Source: Heterocephalus glaber (Eukaryota; Chordata; Mammalia; Rodentia; Bathyergidae). Taken from it: a stretch of DNA of 64,000 nucleotides. Location: positions 4,090,670-4,154,669 of the forward strand of contig NW_004624783.1 of NCBI RefSeq assembly GCF_000247695.1. The letters run 5' to 3'. A program made the position numbers and the translations under genes. The notes beneath the pieces were generated by a model, which ran no database searches, was not told the DNA's origin, and was given only the letters and a program-made list of their open reading frames with translations. Positions 21,091 through 32,389 of the stretch are shown piece by piece (within the stretch, counting starts at the first letter, position 1; every line of letters starts with the position of its first letter).

Positions 21091-24000
21091 TAATCACCAT
21101 GCTATATAGTTTCTTGGGAAAGCCTAAAACCTAAGAGTTAGTGCTGGTAAATAGTAGAATATCTTGCTATGTTAGTATAGCATTAACATGTTACATTAGC
21201 ATATTGGTGATTGATATTAATAAGTCCAACCACTGACTCTCATGGGTTTGGTGACTTCCTCACTGGTCTCAGTTTCCACATCTGAAACATGGGAGATACA
21301 ATTCCCAAAGGACCAGAAACAGTGGCTGTGGGTTTCACTCACTGCCTCCAAGCTATGAGATCAATAGTGTAATTGCTGTGAAACACATAGTCCTTGGTGA
21401 TGCCATGTAAATAATTGTAATAACTGTGGCCAGTGACGGAGAGGATGGTTTTCCAATATCTTATTCTAAAATTCATTTCTCTACAATTAACTCCACATGC
21501 TTCTGGCAGAGTGGGCATCCCATACAGGCACGCAGAATGATTATTTTTTCTCCTTGGAGGCATTTCAGCTCTGGCGCCCCCTGCTCTCCTAGGCTGTCCC
21601 TCACTGAGGTCAGAGTTCAGCTTCTGACTTGAGAAGAGTGTCTTTAGGCCCTTGAGCTGAGGGTGGGGGCAGACGAAGAGTGGTCAAAAGACCCTTTGTG
21701 ATATCACAGCCAAACTCCCCCTATCCCCAGGGCCCCCCGCTTTCTGCATCTGTACATTCCAGCTCTATCTGGTGATGTCATCCTAGGACAGCAATGCCCT
21801 TCTCAGCTCCAGAAGTCTAAGTCTGAAGAAGGCCCTTCCCTATAGTGTCTTTGGGAACAGATTTTCTGACTGAGCTATTCATATGCCTTACCCTAGGCTT
21901 CAAGAATTCCTGGGTGTTCATTTATGATAATTCCAAGTGTTTCTTTTCCAGGATGGTTGCTATTTCAGAAATTGGGTGTCCTGGTCCCGATGTGCAGGAT
22001 AGGGAAAGCAAGTGCAAATCTACACTTGGTGGTCAGTGAGATGGCACCAGGTGAGGTCCACTCCTCAAAGAAGCTCCAGTAACTTGTTGCTGGACAGCGA
22101 TGGACATTCTCACTGTGGCACACAACAATGCCTACTTTTACATGCATTGATGCTAACTGCAGATGTGGAGCCAAAAAACATCAACTGCTGTCAGGGACTC
22201 CTCTTATATACTTGGGGAGAGGGTCAGACATAGCTCCTGTACCTGAGAAACACAGGGGAAGGCAGGAGAGAAAGTTGAGCAAGAAATTGGGACCACGATA
22301 AACATCATGCTCGAAGAGGGTGCGGAGGGCTGTTGGAGCACAGGGGAGGCATGGAATCCATCGGGGAGAGAGTGAGGCAGATCTTCAATCCTCAGTGATG
22401 GGTCTTCAGTAACTGGCATGCATCCCATTCTGACCTCTCTCTGGCCACACACACCAATTCCCTGGATAGCTCAGGAGCCAGGCTACTTTGAAATCCTGCT
22501 ATAGACCATAAGTAAGCAAACTATGACTCCCTGGTTGTTTCAGGACTTCTCAGGTCTACAGCATCTCAGAGCAATCCTCGGTCATTCCATCCAAAGCCAT
22601 GTAGCACCACTCTGACCAGAGTGCTTCCCAGTGTAGGGGTGTCCTTGGGTCTTAGGATGAGCATTAAAGGAAAGAGTCTCCTTCTCCTTGCTGGGGAGCT
22701 GTGTTCTCCACCATCACGGAAGCTTGCACCTCCACCCTTTGCTCTGAACAGAGGCTGCTCCCTGTTTCATACAAACACATACATCTGTCCCCAGATGGAG
22801 GCCTCAGCTCCACGGAGGGCTGATGCCCCAGCAGCTTGATGAGGCTGCAGGGAAATGACCTGAGCAGAGCTCATCAGAAAGAGCAGATGTTGAGGCAACA
22901 CATACTTGTCTGATACTCCCTAGGATGTTTATCTGTGAAGGAAATTGCCAAATGATGCTTAGGGGCTGAGCAGTGGTTGGTCCCCTGGCACCTCCCACAG
23001 ACAGTTTGGAACAGTGGCTGTGGATGGAGCCATCTCAGCTGTCTGCTGCCACTTCCCTTGGTGTGAGAGGAGGGACTATTGGTCCCTTAAGCAGGACATC
23101 AAAGAGAGGTAAGCTTAGGAGAGCATCTGAGGCTCTCTGAGGACACTGGGACCCTTTTGGTCTTTCCCCATTGTGAATGGAGCTCACATGTTTACTTGTT
23201 ACTTTAGTAAGCCTCTATTAAGCAACTGATGTTCACAGAACTGTTGAGGGCCTTGCTGAGGAGTGGTGCCATTCTACATTGCCATCATCTTCCCATTATC
23301 TCGTTTTGGTCTACATTCTCACTAAGCAAGCATGCTACATATTAACTAACCCTTACAAACATATAGTTATTGCTAGTATGTGCCAGATTCTTGACTAAGA
23401 GCATTTTCTTTCTGATGAGATGGATCTCATCATTTCCTCCTGATGGTGGGGTCTAAGCTGGGGATTCTGAACACCATATTTCATCTGAGGATCCCAAACA
23501 AACCTGACCCATCCAGCCTGATGTGGCTCCAGTCTGTTCTTAAGTCCTTGATACAGCCCTGCCCTCCAGATGTTGACCTTCTGGTGGCAGAAACAAAAAC
23601 TACTCCAAGCAAGAAGAGAACGAGAGGCTTGAGCCTCAAGTGACTGTATGCATAGTGTGGGTGGACACCTCACAGGGAGGTGACAGTGTGGGCAGGTTTT
23701 ATGGAGAAAGACTTCCCAGGAGTCCCAGGTGTCACCAGGATGTTTTGAGACTCATGGACACAGACTAGCTGAAAGGAAGCAGAGAGGAAATAGCAGGAAA
23801 AGGAAGAAGAGTGAGTTAGTTTGAGCAGGACTGTGTGAAGGGTGCTAAGTCCCAGAGGGACGAGCCTGCAGTGGCCTGGGTGGGCAGTGGCCTGTGAATA
23901 TAGGGCTGATGGAGAAAGGGAGGGGTGTTCTGCAGTGGGAGAGGGCCCAAGGAGGCTTGACTCTGATGGGGAGTCCCTTTAGGGGACAGTGACAACATGT

Positions 24001-24785
24001 AAAAGGTGGCCTGAAGGTGGAAATCATGGGGTGAGGGTGAGAAAGCAGCTAGGAGTCAGTGGTCATGACCTCTGACTGGGGTAGGGGTGGGGGCTTAGGG
24101 AGCAGAGGCCCAGAACCAAGTGCTGACTGGTGAGATCAGGGCCATAGCCCTGTGGGATGAAACCTCGAAATGTGCTCTTTCCTCTTCCTGTCAACACTTC
24201 ATTGCTGAGTCTGTATTCTGTGCCCAGCTCTGTGCTAGAAGCTTCCCTCCCCTGAGTTAGGACCTGACCATTTCAGATTCCCCAAAACACTGAAGTAGCT
24301 CAGATGAAGTCCATGCAGCTCCAAACTTCTGACTGCTTTGGTTTTCCCAAGGCCTCCCACTTGAATGGGCATTTCCTCCCCGAGCTGCTCAGCTAGATGA
24401 AGCAGCTGCTGGATACCCTGCATACATGAAGTGCTAACCAGGAGCTGCCCTGGCCTTCACACCACACCTCGGTCAAGGGTGCTTGGAGTGTCCTTCCCAC
24501 AGTAACCCATTTAGTCCTGGCAGCTGTTTCATGGGGTTTAGGGGCGAGGGGCGCCTCTCTGTGTAGGGGAGGACAGGAACAAGGGTGGACTGGGAAAGCT
24601 GCAGCAAGAGACGTGTGGATGAGGAATGAGGTCTGGATTCTCCATCCAAGGCCCTGTGATGACCCCATGTGGGGCCACGGTCCTATTAGGAAATAGGCCC
24701 TGCATTCCTTGGCACCTGGGCAACCTGACTCTGGAGTCTATCATTCCTGGCCTGCCCTCCAGATGTTGCCTCCAGATGTTCCTTC
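21091..24785. other. Unique intronic sequence
   Basis: No exon, RNA gene or confident repeat was recognised. Several short open frames occur on both strands without splice or start context. Base composition is mixed. Confidence 0.4.
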
Positions 24786-24789
24786 TTTC

Positions 24790-24940
24790 TTTACAGTACC
24801 AGGAATTGAACTCAGGGCTTTCATACAGAGCTAAATTTCTAGTCCTTAAAAAAAAAATCCTTATTTTGAGATCGGGCCTCACTAAGCCACTAGATTTCCC
24901 AATTTGGGCTCAAACCTGTCCTCCCCAAACATGCCGCTCC
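24790..24940 (-). repeat. B1-dID composite SINE, minus strand, truncated
   Basis: The plus strand shows cagtaccaggaattgaactc (reverse of the ID 3' end and B-box), an A/T linker, then ttttgagatcgggcctcac (reverse of the B1 3' end). The B1 head is missing. Confidence 0.75.
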
Positions 24941-25256
24941 TCTGGGCAGGCCAAGCTGTGGTTCTCCATTTCCCCTCCTGTGGTTGGGAGGAAACATGGG
25001 GCTGAAGTTGCTTTTATCATCCTCCACAGAGTGGTCCACTTTGAGTCACTCCAGAGTTCAGCCAGGCTCAGTTTCTGGGACATCTCCTGCAGTGGTGCAC
25101 AATTTACCCATGGGCACAGTCTCTACTGTGCTGCTTCCCAGCCCTGCCCAGCATTGCCCCTCAGATGGCCCAGAGCTGACCTGTGGGTCCCTTCTCCCTT
25201 TCCAGTCCATAGATGACCTTGTCAGATGGTCAGATATTGGAGCCCAGTCTGTGGTC

Positions 25257-25349
25257 TCTCTGTCTCCTTTCTTCCTCCCTCCCTCCCTCCCTTCCTTCCT
25301 TCTTTCCTTCTTTCCTTCCTTCCTCCCTCCCTCCCCCCTTTCTTTTCTC

Positions 25350-25382
<33 letters not shown>

Positions 25383-25432
25383 TTCTTTCTTTCTTTCTTT
25401 CTTTCTTTTTCTTTTTCTCCTCCTTTTTTCCA
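25257..25432. repeat. Long polypyrimidine microsatellite (CTTC/CCTT, CT, CTTT)
   Basis: About 175 bp with almost no purines on the plus strand, changing from CCTT-type units to CT units to CTTT units. It lies next to the 3' end of the minus-strand SINE at 25430, so it probably grew from the SINE A-rich tail. Confidence 0.95.
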
Positions 25433-25652
25433 GTACTAGAGATTGACCCCAAGGCTTTGGTACTGAGCTACATCCCCAGCCCTTTTTAAAAAACAATTTA
25501 TTTTAATACAAGGCCTCACTAAGTCACTACATTGCCCATTCTGAGCTCACGCTTGTCACACTGGGCTCAGTGACTTAAGGTCATTTCACCCATTACCTTA
25601 CAAACTAGGCAACTCCACCACAGGGGTACAGAGAGTGCCACCATGCCCGGCT
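25430..25652 (-). repeat. B1-dID composite SINE, minus strand
   Basis: Reverse ID part (cagtactagagattgaccc, gagctacatccccagccc), A/T linker, reverse B1 part (aggcctcactaagtcac), ending at the B1 head gccaccatgcccggct. The 5' half of the B1 unit is replaced or strongly diverged over 25574-25637, and that segment recurs at 27407-27470. Confidence 0.8.
25574..25637 (+). repeat. 64-bp dispersed duplicate, copy 1
   Basis: It shares 57 of 64 positions with 27407-27470. Common core: ccttacaaactaggcaactc followed by caccacaggggta. It lies inside a minus-strand SINE. Confidence 0.85.
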
Positions 25653-25737
25653 AACCTCGCTTTCTATAGCTCCCAGTGGCAATGGACAGGGATCATGGTG
25701 ACCCATTCATTTGAATGGTAGTAACTGCAGAGTAGTA

Positions 25738-25955
25738 ATTGCTAACATTTATTGAAACTCATCTCCTAACCCCTCACTGTGCTAAGAATTTTACATGCTT
25801 GGGATAGTATCATATTCACACAATGATAATGAAGTACTGTTAGTATTATTTCTATTCTTCTTATTAACAAAGCATTGCTTAGAAAAGTTTAGTAGATTGT
25901 CTCAGGTCACACAATCTAAGTCTCAGAGTCGGGATCCCCACTGTTTGCCTGTGGC
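25738..25955 (-). repeat. MIR SINE, minus strand, near full length
   Basis: gctaacatttattgaaactc, ctgtgctaagaattttacat, gtctcaggtcacacaatc, cagagtcgggatcccc follow the reverse MIR order from tail to head. Confidence 0.8.
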
Positions 25956-26624
25956 CTCAGCCACTCGAGGTCTGCCTGTGCATCCATCTCAGGACTCTGG
26001 TCTTTTGTAATGTGGCTGAGCGTGATCCATCTGCCAGGCACCAGAAGGAGCTGATGCGTGTAAAGCACACGGCATGGTACCTGGCGCATGGCAGGTGGTG
26101 ATTTAACTGTCTATTCATTTGTACTTGTTTTCCTGGAAGCAGGAGCTGTCTGTCCAGGCTCCTTTCTGGCCAGAACAAGAGAAATGCCCAACTAAGGTTT
26201 TGAGGTGTAAGTTACTCAAATAAGTGGTGGCTTAGGGGACAGGGTGGTTGGCACACCCAAATTTCAAACCTATAACTCTAGCACATAACCTCCCAATGTA
26301 TCTCTGGGACATGTGCAATCTGAGAAGTGATTTTAAAATATTCTGCATTTCAAATATGTGGCTCAGAATTTTTTTTCTGGCCCTTGCTTCATGTCAACCA
26401 TGTTGACTTCCCTTTTTATTTCTTCAGCATCTCTGTCTTCTGGAGTTGTAGCTTGCCCTTTGTGTCATCATGCAAGAAGGTGAGGGAGGTTAGGAGGCCA
26501 TTGCCCCTGATTTCATTGATTTGAACAATGTATGGCAAGAAGCCCCAAAGCCTGCCTAGAAATCATCATTCAGCTTGGTGAATGTGTGTAATAGGAGACC
26601 CAAAGGGGCCGATTGTCCCAGCAG

Positions 26625-26755
26625 TGTTTGGTAACACAGCCCGAGATTTGTGCACATGCAGTGCCTGTCTAATTAATTGCTATTTACAGTCTTGATGGTC
26701 CTTTTGCATTCTCTTTCTCCTGACTAGAATCAGGAAATAAAAACAAAGCACATTC
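26625..26755. promoter_or_regulatory. Candidate conserved non-coding element
   Basis: Non-repetitive block with gtctaattaattgctattt, which carries overlapping TAATTA homeodomain cores, and gtgcacatgcagtg. No coding signature. Function inferred only. Confidence 0.3.
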
Positions 26756-26974
26756 ATTGTGCTATTCTGGAGCAGCTCAAGCAGCAGGAACACAGAAGCA
26801 GGTCTAGTCTCTTCTTCCAAACCTGAGACTCAAGGCATGGAGATAGCCAAGGTTTGTTGTAGACTTCACATTGATAGTGAAACAGGTTTGGTTCCATCCC
26901 TGTAAAATAAAGAAGCCCTGCATCAAGAGGATGAATAAATGTGCTAATGAATACTCTGGGTGTTCTCATTCATT

Positions 26975-27330
26975 TCCATCCATCCATTCATTCATTCATT
27001 CATTCATGCTTGCATCAATAAATATCTGAGTATCTTCTGTTTTATGGTTCAAGAGTTTGAGATACATTCCTTGATAAGGATTTCTGCTTTGTGAAGTTTG
27101 TATTTTGGCAAGGGAAACACACCATAACCATAACAAATGCATGCCTTAGAGTATGTTGGAAGGTGATAGGTACTATGGGAAAAGAAAAGGAGGAGCAGGG
27201 AAAGGGGATTGGAAGTGCCAGGGGACAGGAAGATGTGACTATAGAACTAAAGCCCTGGGGAAATTCACAGTGACATGGAAGGAAGTTGTCTTCTCATGTG
27301 TCTTTAGTTTGTGGTTATGGGGATATTGGC
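26975..27330 (-). repeat. L2 LINE 3' end, minus strand, with (ATTC)n
   Basis: Starts with an ATTC run (about 26984-27006), which is the reverse of the L2 tail, then aataaatatctgag, aagtttgtattttggcaagg and gataggtactatggg. This is the standard reverse L2 3' layout. Confidence 0.75.
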
Positions 27331-27406
27331 AGTGAATGAGTGCATGGAGACAGGAGGGACCCCCGTGGCAGGGGTGCACTTGCAGCCCCTCAGAGTTTGA
27401 TGGGAG

Positions 27407-27470
27407 CTTGAGGTCATTTCCTCCACTACCTTACAAACTAGGCAACTCCACCACAGGGGTATGAAGAGTG
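27407..27470 (+). repeat. 64-bp dispersed duplicate, copy 2
   Basis: About 89% identical to 25574-25637 and in the same orientation. Here there is no recognisable SINE around it. Confidence 0.85.
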
Positions 27471-29720
27471 AAGGAGCCCCTTCCCCCTCAGCCAGCCAGT
27501 GGCCTCAGCCAACCAGAGACCAAGAGACTCAGCCCTAATCTCATGTTTGTTTGTCTTCCTGCCAGCCTGTCATCCCCTTCCCAGTTCCCCCACTTCCCAG
27601 TTGAACTTGAGATATCTGCACCCCAACAGTCTATCATAAACTAGCACAGGAAAAGTTCATCTTCAGAGACAGTGGGAGAGAACACGTGTGGATGTGTGTG
27701 TTCCTGTGTGCATCTATGTGTCTGTTAGTGTGTCTCTGTGTCTAATGGTTCCAACTATAGTAACTCAGATCCAAAGTTTGCTTCTCAGATCATTCATTCA
27801 ATGAACTGGCACCTACTGTGTGCCTCACTCCAGCACCTTACGGTTTTTTTAATTCTTCCTGTCACCTGTTTCTTCAGTGTGCGAGGCCAGATGCTGGGAG
27901 AAAGAGACCAGGGCTACATTACATGGAACCTTTGGGGGACAACTGAGCAAACTACCCACCTAAGACCTGGGTAGCCTATTAGGTGTCTCTTCCTGGCAGC
28001 CTTTTGGCCAGTGGTATTCCAGAGTGCAGATTTCAGTGCTCAGTTTTCATCACTACTTCTGCCTCAGTGGGAACCAGCTCAAAGGCAGTACAGCTAAGCC
28101 AATGGAAGTCACACACTCAAAGCTTCTGAGTAGTTTCAAAGCCCGGGTCCCTCACCTCCCTCCTCAAGCACCTCACCTACCCCTGCCGGTCCTTTCAAAG
28201 TCTCCACTTTGCAAACTGATTTGCATTTCATGCCACAGCAGCCTCTTCACATTCTGGGCACTTACGGGGCTGACTCCAGCTCTGGCCCTCTCAAATGTGG
28301 GTGTGCCTCTACATAAGCCCAGCACCCAGCCAGTGATGGAGGCCTGGCCATCTTCCCATCCTCTCTACTGGCTGGTTTGTCACATACCTCTGCATTGAGT
28401 GTCTAGAGGAAGATTTCAGAGTGGCCCTGAGACTTGCTTCCAGGTTCAGCCTGCTCCCCCTGAACCCCCAGGCCCAGTTCCATTTTCCTTCCCTCCAGAA
28501 AAGTCCCCACTGTTGCCTTTGTTACCCAGACCCAGCCCAGAAAACTCAAAGGTATAGACCTGGATGGGGATGTTTGGATGTGCAGGGAGAGACGAAGGGG
28601 GAGCACAGGGGTGGCCTGCGTCTTTAGAGATGAATAGCAATGTTTGCTCATTAGGGAGATTATTCTAAGCAAGGTGGCAGCCAGAACACTCTAGTGCAAG
28701 CATCTGCCTGCTACTGGGAGATGATATTTATTGTTCAACCCTTCAATGGATGTAAATAAACAGCCCGTCCCAGATAATGTTCCAATAAACAAACAAGCAG
28801 CTGCCAGGAGCTCCCTGGATGCCTGACCTTTGTGGGGGCCACCCTGCTGATGTTTTAATAGCAGTCTGCCTGGCAGCACAGAGACTCACCGTGCCAGGGA
28901 TGGGGACAGGTGCCATGCTGAACAGTGGATGGGCAAGGAGCCAGAGGGGCTGGAGAGAAGGGACTGGCTGCAGAGGAAGATCCTGGGCTGGAGACTGTCT
29001 GGGGAAGTTGAGCGGGAAAGCCTGGATATCCAGAGTAGCAGGTACTCATGTCCCTGCTAAGCCATGTATGGGGAGTAGTGCAGTGTATACCCTAATGGAG
29101 GTCCCTGCATGGACCAGGTGAGGATGACGCTCAGTTGTTAAGACCTAGTATGGCCTCAGCGTTGGTTAATATTCAAATCCATCCATGTGATTGGGAGCCA
29201 GCTGCTGCCTGAAGACCCTGGGTGCCCATTGCATCTGGCCCTCACCTTCTCCTTAGCAGTGGTAGCTGGTACAGCTGGAAGCCTCCAAGCACCTGCTCCC
29301 ACGGCAGCTGTTCTGAATGATTGTGCCTTCCTGTGAGCAGCGGTTCCATAGTTGGACTAATGCCCGAAGTATTGGGAGCTCTGCTGTTTAGGAGGCATGG
29401 CCAGCTGTGTAAAAATAACATGTGGACTTGCCAATGAGCCTGCTGAGTGCTAGACCAGCTCAGAACCAGGCCTGAGCAGCTGAGTGTTCTGTCATGTTTG
29501 GCTGGTGCTTACAACTCCTGAACACCAAAACCCTAAGGACAAGAGGACACACTATGCTCTGCCATAGATGGAGGGTTCCAGGAGACTCTGAGGTATTGTG
29601 ACAGGGGTGGGGCCAAACAAAATCTCCATCAGAGGCACCACCAGGAGGCTCGGTTGGCACCACGCCAAGTTCTTAGCCAGTTTACTTGGTGAACATAGAC
29701 TCAGAATGGGGAAGAGAACA
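27471..29720. other. Unique intronic sequence
   Basis: No exon or confident repeat was recognised. A short AT-balanced block at 28720-28800 (tgatatttattgttcaacc) could be conserved non-coding DNA. Confidence 0.4.
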
Positions 29721-29728
29721 GTCTAGAA

Positions 29729-30058
29729 TGGCACTTCTCAGTATGGTGGCCACTGGCCACATAGTGAACATCTACAATGTGCCTGGTCCCAATTGAGATG
29801 TGCTGTACATATAGGATACACCCCAGGTTTGGATGATTTCATGTGAGAAAAAAATGTAAAATATTTCATTGACAATTTTTGTACTTGTATACATGTTAAC
29901 ATGATCATATTTGGGACACATCAGGTTAGATAAAAATCTTTTTTAAAAATTAATTTTACCAGTCTCTTTTTTAAATGTATCTACTTTTTCCATGTGTCCA
30001 AATTTTAAGTGACAAATGTGGCCCACATTTGTGTCTCACATATTTCTGTTGTCCAGTG
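29729..30058. mobile_element. hAT (Charlie-type) non-autonomous DNA transposon with perfect TSD
   Basis: The 330-bp element is flanked on both sides by the identical 8-bp sequence gtctagaa (29721-29728 and 30059-30066), fitting the hAT target consensus nTCTAGAn. Landmarks: gtggccactggccacatag, aattgagatgtgctgtac, ctgttgtccagtg at the right end. No transposase is encoded. Exact family not assigned. Confidence 0.88.
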
Positions 30059-30066
30059 GTCTAGAA

Positions 30067-31760
30067 CATTCCATTGTGGTTCAAGTGAGGCTTAAGGATC
30101 ATCACTCCTTGCTTACCACAAGAGAACAACACATTGGTGCTTTGTTCTGCTCCATTCACTCTCTCTCCTCAGGAGACTGAAGGAAGATGACCATATTTCA
30201 CTGTTTTACATCATTTTTTTCATGTTCTTACCTTCTTTTTTAGGATGTTATGTTATCACCATGAATTTTACCACTTTGGATCAGTCTTTTTTACCAGCCT
30301 AAGAGTCTTTGCTCCTAAGGTGGCTTTTGAATAAATCTGCTGTTACACGCTATGTGTTTTTTTTTTAGTCAAACTCTCACAGTCAGTCCCACCATGTTGG
30401 TGGCCCTGTCATTTGTTGTACACATGCTGACTACTACTGGCCTCACTTGTGGTGGGGCTGATTGTCCCTGGTTACACACCAGTCAGTTGGCCAGACCTCT
30501 CAGGAAGAAGAAATAAAAGCCTTTGAACACATTCTGCCATAATATTTGCCACTTGGCTTTAATGGTGTGAAATCTGAGCCCTCAGGAGCTGGGCCACCCA
30601 CAGGCAGGGCTAGAACTCCCCACTTTTCCTCTCCAGAAACTAACTGTGAGCCTAGAAACAGCAAGCATTTAACAAACACGTGGCAGGTGACAAATGAGCA
30701 TGAGGTATATCACTCCTTCCAGGATGTTGGGGTGTGACTCCTTGGTGTCAGCTCTGGAAATTTACAACACCTTCCAAATAGCCCAATTTACATTCGTGAC
30801 CACAAATGGTCTCTTTACAGTTTCTACCTTTAAAAAAAAAATCAGTTTTTATTTTGATCCTTTCTCACCACTTAGGTGATCCACTAGTGTCATATAGACC
30901 ATGCAAACTAACAAATCTTATTTGTATAAGCTGCTTCTTCACACTCCTTGGAGTGGCCTCTACATTCATGATTGACACACCCACTAACAATGGTTTCCTT
31001 CCGCTCAACTGTTTCTTTCTGGCCTGGGCTCTTCTGGAGTTACAAGCATCAGGATTATGTTTCTGTCTTATGAGCTTCGAGTAAATGTGATATTCCATGT
31101 TCAAATGACCTTGCATAGGACAATGGCTCTGTTGGTCCATTTGCTTTTGAAATCCCATTGGAATGCAGGCTAACATTTTGTTGGCTGCCCTGAAATACTG
31201 GAAGTAAAAACTGGTGATATTGAGATCTTCTTCCTTGATCCTGCCTCTTACCTTGATCACATCTAGCTGCTCAGAGCCTGTCATCAGAGTGGTAGAATTG
31301 TTAGTTTTTTGTTTACTCACAAGCTACTTAGTACTGACCATGTCTTGGGGACTAGGAGGAATACGATGGGTATGATCACTACCCCAAGAGACTTACAGTC
31401 CCAGAGCTCTGCTCCTATGACAACTCCGTCCCCATTGTCAGCCCCACAGAGATAGAACGTCTTTCTGTGGTTCACCTCCATTGTTGGGCTTCTTACTATC
31501 CCCAAAATTAAGAATGACCTGCAAATTTTCCTGCTACTTCCTCTGGATCATTTATAAAGAGTATTAATAAGTCTAGTTATGACACTTGTGCTCAGGTGGT
31601 TCTCAATTCTACTTCACACAGAAACATGTTTCTTCCTGTCTCCACATCAGGTTTCTCACCTTGGCCAAGCTGCCTGTCCCATGGAGACTCATTATTTTAA
31701 ATACCTTTTCATATAGAACCTCTTCAAAGACATTTAGAAAATTTAAATAACTAAGAGGCA
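30067..31760. other. Unique intronic sequence
   Basis: No exon or definite repeat was recognised. Short open frames on both strands look like chance. Confidence 0.4.
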
Positions 31761-31764
31761 AGTG

Positions 31765-31900
31765 CTTAGCCAGCAATCGGGAGAGCTGGGTTCTAGTCTG
31801 GCCTGACATTGGTTTACCACTGAACTTTGGGCAAGACTCAGAACAGCTCCCACCTCAGTTGCTTCATCAATACAATGAGAATGATTATGCTGGCAGTTAG
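31765..31900 (+). repeat. MIR SINE
   Basis: gagagctgggttctagtctg, actttgggcaagactcag, cagttgcttcatcaatac, aatgagaatgattatgc follow the MIR order from B-box-like head to core. Confidence 0.75.
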
Positions 31901-32184
31901 CATTACAAAAATTTGACAACCATCAGATGAGACAGTGTTATTTAAGAATGCTTTGCAAGGCATAAAACAAAAACATAAGGGCTCACTATTTTGAAAATTT
32001 GCAACAGCATCTTCGTTTATATGCACATTCCTCTCCCCAAAGAGCTGGGGTGGATAAAGACATGGTTCCTTCACTGCACCCAGGGTGATGTTTGTTTAAC
32101 ATTAACTGCTTGAACTCCATGGAAGGATGCAAGTTTACATAACAAAGAGGACCTGGTTCTCAGAGAGCATTTGGCTTAGCAGGT

Positions 32185-32385
32185 AAGCCCATGGAAGTGT
32201 GGACACTGGAATCAAACAGACCTCGGTGTGGATCTAGGGCACACCATTCATTAGAAGTTGAACCTTGAACAAGTTACAACTCTCTCTCTTGTACCTCTTG
32301 GGGACAGTATTAATGCTCACTTTATGGAGTTATGAGATACAAATGTCTAACACATAGTAGCCATCCAATAAAGAGCAGTTCTTGT
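32185..32385 (+). repeat. MIR SINE, near full length
   Basis: gtggacactggaatcaaac (head), gaacaagttacaactctc, ttatggagttatgagatac, cacatagtagccatccaata (tail). Confidence 0.8.
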
Positions 32386-32389
32386 TATT

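Noticed and set aside
24626..25216. 196-residue plus-strand open frame
   Set aside because: It overlaps a minus-strand SINE, low-complexity sequence and unique intron. No domain, no splice support and no recognisable similarity.
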